This document shows positions 1 to 9,700 of a stretch of 53,872 bases of DNA, one piece after another (position 1 is the stretch's first letter; each line of letters starts with the position of its first letter). The stretch comes from an uncultured bacterium. Its GTDB lineage: Bacteria; Actinomycetota; Actinomycetes; S36-B12. Where the stretch lies: assembly GCA_903850745.1 (NCBI GenBank), contig CAINMH010000012.1, positions 1 to 53,872 on the forward strand, in the 5' to 3' direction. The translations under genes were made by a program, and so were the position numbers. The notes beneath the pieces are model-generated. The model searched no databases and was not told the DNA's origin. It saw only the letters and a program-made list of their open reading frames with translations.

Positions 1-297
1 CGGCAAAATAAAGTGCAGCAAGGTGTCGCGACGCTCCTTGGTTGCGCCCGGTACCACCACGACAAGTCGAGCCGTCCAAGATCCGATCTTGTCGCCCTCC
101 AACGTGTTGGCAAGCGTGCCATGAGTGATGGTCAGGTCGCCCAGGCTGCTGCCTGTCGCGCCCACGTCGATCACCGTACGCGTGTCAACATGCAAGAAGA
201 TGCGATCGGCCCTCGGGGCTGCTTGCGCGCTGGTGGCGAACCCAGCCAGTGGAATCGCGATTGCAGAGGCAAGGACAAGTGTGATGATTCGGCGCAT
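1..297 (-). CDS. Secreted protein with signal peptide, possibly allene-oxide-cyclase-barrel-like; C-terminus runs off the window start
   Basis: Reverse complement from the CAT at 295-297 reads MRRIITLVLASAIAIPLAGFATSAQAAPRADRIFLHVDTRTVIDVGATGSSLGDLTITHGTLANT... open to base 1; not in the ORF track because it has no stop inside the window. Confidence 0.75.
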   Translation of the reverse strand, partial: MRRIITLVLASAIAIPLAGFATSAQAAPRADRIFLHVDTRTVIDVGATGSSLGDLTITHGTLANTLEGDKIGSWTARLVVVVPGATKERRDTLLHFILP

Positions 298-380
298 GTT
301 GTGAACCTAGTGTGGCTAGAGGGTGGTGGCAAGCATCACGATCTCGCCCTTAACGGTCCCGCGTAGGTGATACTCACCAG

Positions 381-746
381 ATGAAGTCGCGTGGGCTCTT
401 CGGATTATTGCTAGTAGGCGTAGTCCTCGCAGGCTGCAGTTCGACTGCTGCGACCTACCAGGTCTCTGGCACCGCGCTAGCCACCCCGGGTTGTCCCGTC
501 GAGCGTCCAGGGGAGAAGTGCCCGCCCATCCCCGTCGTGGCCCCCATCGTTTTCCTCAACGGTGACAACGAAGTAGCTCGTACGACCAGCGACGCCGATG
601 GCAGTTTCACGATCTCCCTCGCCGCGGGCTCGTACTCCGTCGAGGTGCAGGCTCCCAGCGGCATGCCCAATTGCCCGACCACTCCGCTCACAGTCTCGAC
701 TGGCCCCGTCACCATCGCCATCGAGTGCGACTCGGGCATTCGCTAA
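381..746 (+). CDS. Small lipoprotein with carboxypeptidase-regulatory/CNA-B-like beta domain
   Basis: Lipobox LVGVVLAGCSS, then a V-x-G-T...DADGSFTISLAAGSYSVEV pattern. Confidence 0.75.
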   Translation: MKSRGLFGLLLVGVVLAGCSSTAATYQVSGTALATPGCPVERPGEKCPPIPVVAPIVFLNGDNEVARTTSDADGSFTISLAAGSYSVEVQAPSGMPNCPTTPLTVSTGPVTIAIECDSGIR

Positions 747-880
747 CGCTCGTCCACAGCCTTGCCCGCACCTCTATATATGTAGTGAAATCCAGCGCAC
801 TCTGCTCACGTGCCGTTCCTATTTCCCGGTGTCCTGCCTTGACAGGCCAATACTGTTTCACAATAATTGGTCGTGTCTGG

Positions 881-1138
881 GTGGAGTTCACCCAGTCGTC
901 TCGTAAGCACCGGATCGGCCGCGAACGTATGCGCCATGTTCTCGCCAACCCAGTGACCAGAATTCCGTTTCCGACGGAGGACGGTCGAGCACCCCGAGAG
1001 ATGTTTCTCGGAGTGGATGACACCGGTCGTCGCCTTGAAGTGATGGTGGTTCTCGAGACTGAGCGTCTTGTGGTGATTCACGCCATGGACATGCGAGCAA
1101 AATTCGAACTGGAATTTGAAAGGGGACAACGATCGTGA
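881..1138 (+). CDS. Putative toxin of a type II TA pair
   Basis: GTG start at 881 gives VEFTQSSRKHRIGRERMRHVLANPVTRIPF...MFLGVDDTGRRLEVMVVLETERLVVIHAMDMRAKFELEFERGQRS; the stop overlaps the GTG of a ribbon-helix-helix-like partner (GTGA). Confidence 0.65.
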   Translation: MEFTQSSRKHRIGRERMRHVLANPVTRIPFPTEDGRAPREMFLGVDDTGRRLEVMVVLETERLVVIHAMDMRAKFELEFERGQRS

Positions 1139-1476
1139 GTAAGAAGACCACTAAGAAGAAGCCGAAGTTGACCGAATTGGATAAAAAGTACGACGAGAAG
1201 ACCGTAGCTGCAATGCTCGCGGAGTTCGATGCGGCTTACGACGCAGGGCTTGTGACGTTTATCTACCCCCAACGCGGTCGCCCGTCACTCAATGGCGAAT
1301 CCGCAGAGTCACCCACGATCGGCTTTCGGCTCACTCCGGATTTGCGCGAGCGCGCAACAGCGATTGCGCAGCAAGAGGGATTGAGTATTTCGGCGTTAGC
1401 ACGCCGGGCACTTGAGGACTACGTCAATCGCGTAGCGGTGGATCCGAGTCCCAGAACCGACCCGCAGGATTCGTAA
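1135..1476 (+). CDS. Putative antitoxin, ribbon-helix-helix-like C-terminus
   Basis: TIGFRLTPDLRERATAIAQQEGLSISALARRALEDYV is an RHH/CopG-like pattern; lysine-rich N-terminus; translationally coupled to the upstream toxin candidate. Confidence 0.7.
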   Translation: MSKKTTKKKPKLTELDKKYDEKTVAAMLAEFDAAYDAGLVTFIYPQRGRPSLNGESAESPTIGFRLTPDLRERATAIAQQEGLSISALARRALEDYVNRVAVDPSPRTDPQDS

Positions 1477-2899
1477 ATCGCAGAGTTCGGTTGGGATCTC
1501 CGGACAGACTCCACCCACCTTCATGAGCTAAGTGGTGGTGATGACTACATAAGCCGACGAGGTTGTCGGATGTCGTCTTGCCGCCCTTTGCCCAATGAAT
1601 GACGTGGTGTACTTCGCGAATCTGCGTGTGGCAGCCAGGGAATCTGCACTTGCCGTGGTCGCGGGTGAGGATCGCGCGGCGCATCTGTGGGGGAGTGATG
1701 CGCCACTTCGCGCTGATCGCATCGAGATCGCCGGCTGGATTGAGCACGAGCAGTTGCGCGACCGCGTCGCAGGAGAGTCGCTGCGCTGCTGTCGCGGTGA
1801 TGGGCGTGATCTGCGTGCCCGTGAGCGACTGAATCCACCCCGGCGCCGCGCTGCCGTGATCGATGAGCGACTGCGAGTCAATGGTGATGTGTACGACCGG
1901 CCGTTCGCCGCCCGTGTCAGGCAGACGCGCGTCGCCCGTCGCAGTTGCTGCGGCGTCGAGGATGAGCGCGAGTGCTTCGACATTGCGACTGGCCAGGCTC
2001 GGCTTGGTGTCACTGGGCAGGCTCGCGTCAGGAAGTGGCTGCTCGGCCATGATCCCTTCGGCGTGCTTGCACCACCCCGCGTCTTCGCACCCGCATGCGG
2101 CGAGTTTGGCCGCCAACTCAGCCGCCTCGCGATTGCGTATCGCGTCGCGCGCAGACCCAAGCGCTGCGATGAGTTGCGCTCCGACTTCTGCGGGCAGCAG
2201 ACCGTCGACAAGCACGGAGCCGTCGGGGAGCGTGGATGCGCGGAAGCCGTACGAGTCGCGACGACGCTTCGCCTCGGCCTCGTCGATTGCGTCGGGATCG
2301 ATGCGCTGCAACGTGCGCAGGAGTGTGTTGCCGAATGCGGCGGGGTCGAGGTCCTTCGCGCCCTCGGCCAGCTCGGCTTCGATCTGCGTCAACGCGGCGG
2401 AGAGGCGCGGGAAGGTCTTGTGCATGTGGTCGAGGGCGCGCATGTGGCGGCGTGAGATCGCGGCCTCGCGCCACGCCTGCGCCATCGCCGGGTAGCGCCG
2501 CATCCAGATCGCGGAGTCGAACGGCTGGCCCGCATCGCCGGAGCTCGCGTTGGTATGCCGCCGCAACCAATCGCGCGCAGAACGGCAACCCTCCGCGGGC
2601 CACACGTTGCCGCCGGAGAATCGCCCGGCCACATCGCTGATCGCGGCGTCCATCTGACGTTGCGCTTTCGCCAGATCGAGCAGCGCCTCGCCGACCTCGT
2701 CGTCGGTCGCCATCGCGAGGGGGAGCCCAGCGGCTGCCTCATTCATACGGGCCATCACGTCGAGCAACTCCGCCCGCAGATCGCGCAGGTCGTCGCCGGT
2801 GGCCGGCGCCCCATGGAAGTCGGCGAACTCGTAGACCCACTCGACCGGCACCCGCCACTGCCCCTGGAGGTCGGCAAGCAGCAATTCGGTGGTGCTCAT
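1424..2899 (-). CDS. DUF222-type HNH endonuclease domain protein
   Basis: C-terminal CRFPGCHTQIREVHHVIHWAKGGKTTSDNLVGLCSHHHHLAHEGGW HNH signature with DUF222-like N-terminus. Confidence 0.9.
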   Translation of the reverse strand: MSTTELLLADLQGQWRVPVEWVYEFADFHGAPATGDDLRDLRAELLDVMARMNEAAAGLPLAMATDDEVGEALLDLAKAQRQMDAAISDVAGRFSGGNVWPAEGCRSARDWLRRHTNASSGDAGQPFDSAIWMRRYPAMAQAWREAAISRRHMRALDHMHKTFPRLSAALTQIEAELAEGAKDLDPAAFGNTLLRTLQRIDPDAIDEAEAKRRRDSYGFRASTLPDGSVLVDGLLPAEVGAQLIAALGSARDAIRNREAAELAAKLAACGCEDAGWCKHAEGIMAEQPLPDASLPSDTKPSLASRNVEALALILDAAATATGDARLPDTGGERPVVHITIDSQSLIDHGSAAPGWIQSLTGTQITPITATAAQRLSCDAVAQLLVLNPAGDLDAISAKWRITPPQMRRAILTRDHGKCRFPGCHTQIREVHHVIHWAKGGKTTSDNLVGLCSHHHHLAHEGGWSLSGDPNRTLRFTNPAGRFWDSDPPLRD

Positions 2900-3061
2900 C
2901 CGGACCTCCCCTCGTGGATTAACTGGTGAAAAGATATTAATCGAACGGACGTACTAGTGTCAAGTGTTTTCGGGATATTTTCTAAATCTGTGGAAATCCA
3001 ATGCGCCGGCCATTCAACCCACCATGGATGAATAGGTATCGCCTATTGAAAGGAGAAACTC

Positions 3062-3238
3062 ATGACGCTTGGAGACATGACCCCGCCAGACTCCACCCCT
3101 GAACGCGAACTCCTCGTCTGGGAGCACCAGCAGCTCAAAGAGAGTCTCGCCCGCGGCCTCGCGCAAAGCGCAGCCGGTGAGACGGTCGATCTAGGCGACT
3201 TCACGCAATGCGTTGGCGTGGTAAATGGCCCTGCTTGA
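3062..3238 (+). pseudogene. Small antitoxin-like ORF (58 aa) with altered C-terminus
   Basis: MTLGDMTPPDSTPERELLVWEHQQLKESLARGLAQSAAGETVDLGDFTQ then VGVVNGPA*; RBS-like aggag upstream; directly followed by and overlapping a toxin-like fragment. Confidence 0.5.
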
Positions 3239-3413
3239 TCCGACCTACCCCGGCCTGCACTCACATAAGTACCGCAGCATCCACGGCTCAGCGGGCGAAG
3301 ATGTCTGGGACTCCTACGTCGAGAATCACACGCCTAGCGCGTGGCGCATCTTCTGGCATTACGGACCAGGCTCTGACGTGATCACGATCATCACAATCGG
3401 CCCGCATGCGTAG
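3225..3413 (+). pseudogene. RelE-like toxin C-terminal fragment
   Basis: YPGLHSHKYRSIHGSAGEDVWDSYVENHTPSAWRIFWHYGPGSDVITIITIGPHA resembles the C-terminal part of RelE-fold toxins; the N-terminal helices appear absent. Confidence 0.5.
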
Positions 3414-3434
3414 CCGTTAACGCCAACGCAGGAA

Positions 3435-3722
3435 TCAACCGTCCTTGCGCCCACCGATCCATGATGCGAGCGCGATTAGCGGCAGCATGATCAACATGAA
3501 TCCCCAGTAGACGACCGTCAGCACGATCGGGTCGATGATGAACAGCCATAGCAACCCGCGTCCGAGACTGAACCCGGTGAACTCCCACGGCGATAGCGGA
3601 GCCTGACCGCCGAAGAACGCGGTCCACGTCAGCAACAAGCTCCACACCCCCGCAGCCGCCGCAAGAATCGCGGCCATCACCTGCACGACCTTCATTGCGC
3701 CCGAACCTTCATTGCTCGACAT
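3435..3722 (-). CDS. Small membrane protein, 2-3 predicted TM segments
   Basis: MKVVQVMAAILAAAAGVWSLLLTWTAFF...LLWLFIIDPIVLTVVYWGFMLIMLPLIALASWIGG. Confidence 0.6.
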   Translation of the reverse strand: MSSNEGSGAMKVVQVMAAILAAAAGVWSLLLTWTAFFGGQAPLSPWEFTGFSLGRGLLWLFIIDPIVLTVVYWGFMLIMLPLIALASWIGGRKDG

Positions 3723-4092
3723 CGTGCCTCCCCCTCAAGAGCATGACCTTCAGGTTAGCGGTGCCGACCGACAAGCCAAGCCACCATCGGCGCGTTGCCA
3801 TGTGCAAAACAAAAGCGCCGAGGAGTCGATTCCTCGCTTCGCTGCAGACCTCCGCGCGACAGGAGGTCAACCCTGCATGTTGGCCCTGTATGTATGGGAT
3901 CGCGAATTGTCGGCCACCTTCTTCTCGGACATTGCCGTGCTTGAGGTGCCATTACGTAATGCGATAGATCGCGAGTTTGTCCACTATTTGGGCAGTGCAT
4001 CGCACCTGCAACACGACCTTTGGGACGCACGAACCCGGAGGAGAATCACTCAGGTTCTCGCACGAATAGCTTTTTTTAATGGCAGACTCTGA
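3712..4092 (+). pseudogene. Truncated Abi-family-like (Abi_2-type) protein
   Basis: IPRFAADLRATGGQPCMLALYVWDRELSATFFSDIAVLEVPLRNAIDREFVHYLG...LWDARTRRRI matches the N-terminal pattern of Abi-family proteins; stops before the usual C-terminal half. Confidence 0.5.
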
Positions 4093-4131
4093 GAAATTTA
4101 GAAATCTTTTGGTGATGGCAGGGGAGACCAC

Positions 4132-4818
4132 ATGTATGACTTGGAAAGTCTGAGCGAGGAACAGAGGGAGTTAGTGCAAGCGGGCAATTTGTGGCTCCGC
4201 GATCATCCCGCTGAGGCTGCAGGACCCGTGGATTTGGCGAGTGAACCTGACACACAGCCTGAAGTACTTTGGGCTCTGGGGTTATGTCACGAGATCGATG
4301 TAGTCCGTATGGAAGTCGCACTAAATGAAGCGGCCCATCCGGATCTTCTAGGGTTAATGACGCGGGATCAGTCCGAGGACGTCCGAGCCGACGTGAAGAC
4401 TAATCCGAATTGCCCTCCTGCTGCGTTACAGTTTCTCTCCGACTTGGAAGCGGCCCGTGATCCTGAAACACCCAAAGAGCATCTACTGCGCTGGAGCAAA
4501 GCCCCGGAGAATCTGCTGAGGTACCACGTTGCAATTAACCCAGGGATTGATGGCGATTTTTTCGAGTTGCTGAACGAACAGTTGAAAGTTGAGGGAGTTT
4601 CGGGACCGATTGCTTGGGGACTCGCACACAACCCCGCTACTCCCGCAAACTTGCTCATTCAGTTGGCGGAGTCCGATGCTTTCGACTTCATGAATGGCGA
4701 TTCCATTGCAGAGGCTGTTGCTTTACACCCCAACTCCTCAGCAGAGGTGCTAGCGAAGCTTTCCGACTGCGATCTCCCTGGGGTGCAGGAGGCCTTAGCC
4801 AGCCGATCTGGTTGGTGA
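4132..4818 (+). CDS. Leucine-rich-repeat-variant (LRV)-like repeat protein
   Basis: Repeated motifs VRADVKTNPNCPPAALQFLSD / VAINPGIDGDFFELL / LAHNPATPANLLIQLA / VALHPNSSAEVLAKLS. Confidence 0.6.
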   Translation: MYDLESLSEEQRELVQAGNLWLRDHPAEAAGPVDLASEPDTQPEVLWALGLCHEIDVVRMEVALNEAAHPDLLGLMTRDQSEDVRADVKTNPNCPPAALQFLSDLEAARDPETPKEHLLRWSKAPENLLRYHVAINPGIDGDFFELLNEQLKVEGVSGPIAWGLAHNPATPANLLIQLAESDAFDFMNGDSIAEAVALHPNSSAEVLAKLSDCDLPGVQEALASRSGW

Positions 4819-4946
4819 CGATGCTTGCCTCTTGCCCACTACCCGTAGGAGCTTTCGGAGACAAAGGCGGCAAGTAGTAGAAGCGCAGTAGAACCTTGGA
4901 CAGCAGTATTTGGACTGAAAGCCGGAACGGACCTATAGGGGGAACG

Positions 4947-5792
4947 ATGAGCAATCCATCAGCGTGGAAGCGGTATATCTCGGCGGTCGGGGGTAAGCCT
5001 GCGCCGGAGTTTGCGCGATTCGCAGCAAGATACAACGTCGCAACTTCCATTGAGGGTCTGCAGATCGTCGGGTTTAGTGACGCCACGCAAGAGGCCTACA
5101 ACGCGGCAATGCAAGCTGCTCTCGCCTATTCGGCACTTGAGGCACTCAACAAGGCGCTGAGCGACAAGCGCGGCACGCGCCACCTACCCGATCCGGCGCT
5201 GGCCAAGAACTATCGAGCGTCTAGCAGCACAAAACTTCGTGAGTTCCTAATGGCTTCAGTCGACAACAAGGCCCTGATCGGTCGGCTGGCGAGCCTTGCC
5301 AGCGATGAGGCAAACGACGACGTACTGCCGGTGGCCGAAGGCATTCGCCACCTGATGTTTCATGGTGATTTCACCGCGCATGGCGCGGGTGCGGCACAGT
5401 CCAAGGCAACCCGAGGGTTCATCTCGAGTCTCGCTGACGCAATCCTGGTGAGGGCCAACTCCAACTTCGAGCTGTACCTCGATCGTGAAGCACTCGGCGC
5501 TTGGCAGGTGACCCGGCTCGCGAAGTGTCCGTCGTGCAAAGTCACGCAGGGCGAGCTTCATACCGGCGCCTGCGAAATCGGACTGTGCCACACGCACGGT
5601 GAGCGTCGTTCCGACTGCATGGGTGATGGCAAGCACGCAGCAACGCGATATTGGGGTGTCTATCCCGGCACCATCGAAGCGTTGAAGCGTGGCTGGACTG
5701 TGAAGCAGGGCAAGCAGGTGTTGCCAGACATCAATCGCGTCATGGTCGAACTTGAGTGGGATCCGGCAACGGAGTCTCACCAATCGAAATAG
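4947..5792 (+). CDS. Hypothetical protein with HEPN-like motif and C-terminal Cys/His cluster
   Basis: MSNPSAWKRYIS...; IRHLMFHGDF contains R-x4-H; CPSCKVTQGELHTGACEIGLCHTHGERRSDC metal-binding-like cluster; possible longer start at 4896. Confidence 0.6.
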   Translation: MSNPSAWKRYISAVGGKPAPEFARFAARYNVATSIEGLQIVGFSDATQEAYNAAMQAALAYSALEALNKALSDKRGTRHLPDPALAKNYRASSSTKLREFLMASVDNKALIGRLASLASDEANDDVLPVAEGIRHLMFHGDFTAHGAGAAQSKATRGFISSLADAILVRANSNFELYLDREALGAWQVTRLAKCPSCKVTQGELHTGACEIGLCHTHGERRSDCMGDGKHAATRYWGVYPGTIEALKRGWTVKQGKQVLPDINRVMVELEWDPATESHQSK

Positions 5793-5841
5793 ATTTCAGT
5801 AGCGTCCAAGCTAATATCTCTGTTGCCGATTAAGGGAAGCC

Positions 5842-6783
5842 ATGAGGCCGTTTAACAATGTCCGGCTTGATGCCCGGTTCTTTGAAGCACCTCAGTCACA
5901 GGATTTTTGTGATGCGCTGGCGCCTTCTAGTGGGTTTATACAAGGCTCCGTCAACCAGGGTGCGGTCATTCGAGTTTTACTCCGAGAGGCGCTTTCTGCG
6001 GGCGTTGCCAGTTTGGAGACCGAACAGGTATCGAGCGGGTCAGAAGGTTGGATGTCGATATCCATAGACTTCAAGAAACGAGAGATTCGGTCCTTGTCTT
6101 GGGTGCTCGTGCGTGGTGACAATGATTGGACGTCTGAACGGCGTTGGCCATGGAACTCGCTGAAAAGTGTCTTTGAGCCTTGGAGTGAGTTTGTCGCCAA
6201 GCAGGAAGACGCGCGCGACCTTGTACATGACTCTATTGAAAGCAATTGGCAATACAGCGCCATGAACACAGGCATTCCCCAGCCTCGCTCTCTGCTCGAA
6301 TGCAATTTTGCGGACGATGAAGATCCGGTTGTGAGGCGGTATCTCGAGTGCCTGTGCGAAGCATTCACTGACTACAACACAGACGTCTTGTGGGGGGTGT
6401 TTCAGGACGAGGACTATGTCGCATCAGTTGAAGAAGCGGATCGACTTGAGGTCGTGCGGACCGCACTGTGCGACCTCGTAGCTCAACTTGGTGACGCATC
6501 TTTGGACACATTGATCAAGTTGTCGAATGACTGGGGTATGGACTGTGAAATCGACGGAGCTGCTCGCTGGACGTATTCGTGTCGCAAGCCATTTCCAGAC
6601 GCCATGGTTTGGGATCAACTTCCGTGGGAACAACAGAAGTTTGTTCTTGAGTCCTGTGATCCATGGGTGGTCGGCTTGGCTTGCTTGCTCCCCGATACAC
6701 ACTCAGAGATAATTGAGTGGGCGGCTACGTTTGAGGATGAGTTCGTAGCGCACATCGTTGCGAATCGTCTCAGTCGTCCGTGA
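5842..6783 (+). CDS. Hypothetical protein
   Basis: 313-aa acidic ORF, coding-like, 3' end overlaps the convergent nuclease/helicase gene by 14 bp. Confidence 0.6.
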   Translation: MRPFNNVRLDARFFEAPQSQDFCDALAPSSGFIQGSVNQGAVIRVLLREALSAGVASLETEQVSSGSEGWMSISIDFKKREIRSLSWVLVRGDNDWTSERRWPWNSLKSVFEPWSEFVAKQEDARDLVHDSIESNWQYSAMNTGIPQPRSLLECNFADDEDPVVRRYLECLCEAFTDYNTDVLWGVFQDEDYVASVEEADRLEVVRTALCDLVAQLGDASLDTLIKLSNDWGMDCEIDGAARWTYSCRKPFPDAMVWDQLPWEQQKFVLESCDPWVVGLACLLPDTHSEIIEWAATFEDEFVAHIVANRLSRP

Positions 6784-9700
6784 CTGTGAGACCAAGAAAC
6801 GCACCCAAATAACTCAAGCCCTCGACGCTTCCGGGCGCGATCGCACGCAAGGCGGGGGAGTGGACGAGAAGACAGGCCCATTTTCCTCGGCTGACCGCGA
6901 CGTTTAAGCGGTTGGGCGAGAGTAGGAAGTCGATGCCCCGCGGTAAGTCTTCGCCGCTTGAGGTTGCCATGCTGACGATGACCACGGGTGCCTCACGGCC
7001 TTGGAACTTGTCCACCGTGCCCACGGGAACGCTGGTGAGACCCGATTCGGCTAGCAGCCGGCGTATCAGTCGTACTTGAGCGTTGTAGGCGGCCACCACG
7101 ATGAGGTCATCTTCCGCTAGTGGCCTTGGCGCCAGTGCCACGTCATGTTTGGCGTCAATCCATGTTTGCCCGAGCAGCGACTTGGCAAGACGTACGACCT
7201 CGCGTGCTTCTTCGATGCTTGAGGTCGTGTTTCCCTCATGTGGCACTTGGATCGTGGTGATACCGGCTTCAATCGATTCGAGATGACGCATTGAAGTGAC
7301 CGGCGCCGCGTGAAGTCGCCCGTCGTACTGCAACCGCGACACCGGCGCGGCAAGAGCCGGATGCATGCGGTAGGTGGACGCGAGGAAGTAGCCGCGGTCC
7401 GCCGGCATGACTCGGTTACCGGCACTCACGTGCTCTAGCACAGAGAGTTGCACTGGTTCGGGGTGTATTGCTTGACTGACCTGAGGGAGTTGTTGGGGAT
7501 CGCCCAGTAGGAGCATGGTGCGCACGGTTCGTCCCGTTGCTATCGCGTTGGCCAACGAGAACTGCCCCGCCTCATCGATGACGAGCAAATCAAGACCCAA
7601 AGTGCGGACTGAGTCGCGGCAGAAAGTCCATGCGGTTCCACCGATGACAAATCCCTTGAATTGGCGATCGGTGAATGTGTCAAGTTTTTTGACGTGCCAT
7701 GGCATTGTCTGGTCTGCACCGTCTTGCGGTTCTTTGCCGATCGGTACGAGGGGATCGGTGTCATGCACGGCTTCGAGGAAGTTCTCGACCACCGCATGTG
7801 ACTGAGCCACGACACCAATGCGCCAGCCCTCTGCTGCGAGCCGCGCTACGACACGTGAGCCCACATAAGTCTTGCCGGTGCCAGGGGGACCTTGCACAGC
7901 AACATACGAATCTGCAGTCTTCAGAGCCATCGCGATGTCATCTACATCGATACCGGTGCGATGCAGGGGAGTGCGTCGACGGGGCGCATCGCCAAGCAGT
8001 AGATCGCCCCATGTCGATGGCGGAAATGCCTCATCTGATTGGCTCAGTCGATTGCAAACTTCTTGTGCGAGCTCGGTCAGTGCCTTCTTGAGCGCTCGGG
8101 TGTCGACGGGTCCACGAGGCAGCACGGCGATCGGGAGCGCGTCCCAGATCTCTTCCTCGGCCCCCGCAAGTTCTTCAACGACTATGTCGTTGCCGATCTG
8201 GACGATGGACGCTTTACGAAAGTTACGGGGCCCCTCGACGCGAAACGCGCCTAAAAGTGGCGTGTCGTAGAGCAGGAAGACAGGTCCGGGACGGTCGAAG
8301 ACGTCACGAGGCTCCTGCGTGTGAGAAGTTATGGTGACGGATCGACGTTCATTCCGCTGCCGACCGCTCTTCCCCCAGTCTGTCGCACTCACATGATCGG
8401 CGACGAAAATTGCCGGCGTGTCGCGCAGTGTGTCGTCGTCGGCCTCGCTCCACTCGAACATCTGCCACCACTGCGGACGATCCTCGCGCCGATGGAAGTT
8501 AACGGCCGCCGCGAGCAGTGCACGAGCACGCTGCTCCGGTGTGCGCTGCGCCAAGTCGTCGGGTACGCCGCTATAGAGTGCCTTGATGAGAGTCGCGATC
8601 TCTGGTGCGATGCCTGAATCTTCAGAGTCACCCTCGGGTGCGAACGGCGCCGCGCTGCGCGCCGCACTGCTCGTGCCCGGCAGCGCGCGCAGCCAGTCGT
8701 CGAGTTCCATCGTCGATAGGCAATCGACCTCGTTGTAGCGCTCGATTCTGTCTAGGCGTTCTTGAGCCTCGGGAAGATGCCCGTTGGCACGCTCCTGCAT
8801 GAAGAGGTCGTACTCAATGACTGAGCCCAGTGCGCTGACAACCGCATCGTCGTCTTTCGCGCGCGTGACGTTGTAGACCGGCTCGATGTACTTCAACGAG
8901 AGCGATTCTGTCGAGAAGCGCATGCCGTTCCTCACGGTTTTGAACAAGTCAACTAGGCGTTTTTCACTCACGATCTGATCAACCTCACTTTCGCGCACTC
9001 CATGCCGCTGCGCGAGAGAAAGTAGAGCCGCACGCTCATAGTTGGCGTAGTGATAGATATGCATCCCAGGATTCGCGGCACGACGGGCCATCACCTCGTC
9101 GACGAAGCTCACAAACGCGATGCGTTCTTCAGCCCGATTATGCGCAATGTAGGCATGGAACTTGAATTCACCGTTTTCAAGCCAGCCATAGCCAAACATG
9201 TATTCGAGACTGCGGCCGTCGAGCCATTGTGGGAAGCCTTCCATGTCGAACCAAATGTCACCCGCGTCGCGGGTGGGCATCGCGTCTAGGACATTTTGGT
9301 CAACAACCTCGAATAGGATTTCCACGGCCTGCTCGGCGCGGACCTGCAGGGCAGCTTGGGCGCGCAATTTCTCGAAGGTGTTCGTCGAGACTTTGTTTGG
9401 CCGGTTCGTTGGATCGACTGTTGCCAGTTGGTCGATTGTGGCTATCCCCGCGTCGATTAGTTTGTCCCGTGTGGTGGATCGGATGCCTTGTACGAGCGAG
9501 AGGTCGCGATCCTCACGACGGCCGTCCTTACACAGCGTCGCCCAATCGCAGCGAGTGCACGCTTCCCGTTGTGCTGCCCAGATCGGGTCTGGCAAGCCAC
9601 CCGCAGTTTCGAGACGATTTTGTAGGCGTTCGCGCACTTCCCGAGCCGCTGCCGCGAAGCGATCAGCATCGCCATGCCAGTTCTCGTCACGTGCGAGCCA

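Noticed and set aside
1595-2455. 286-aa plus-strand ORF opposite the DUF222/HNH gene
   Set aside because: Arg-rich shadow ORF on the complement of a clearly coding gene
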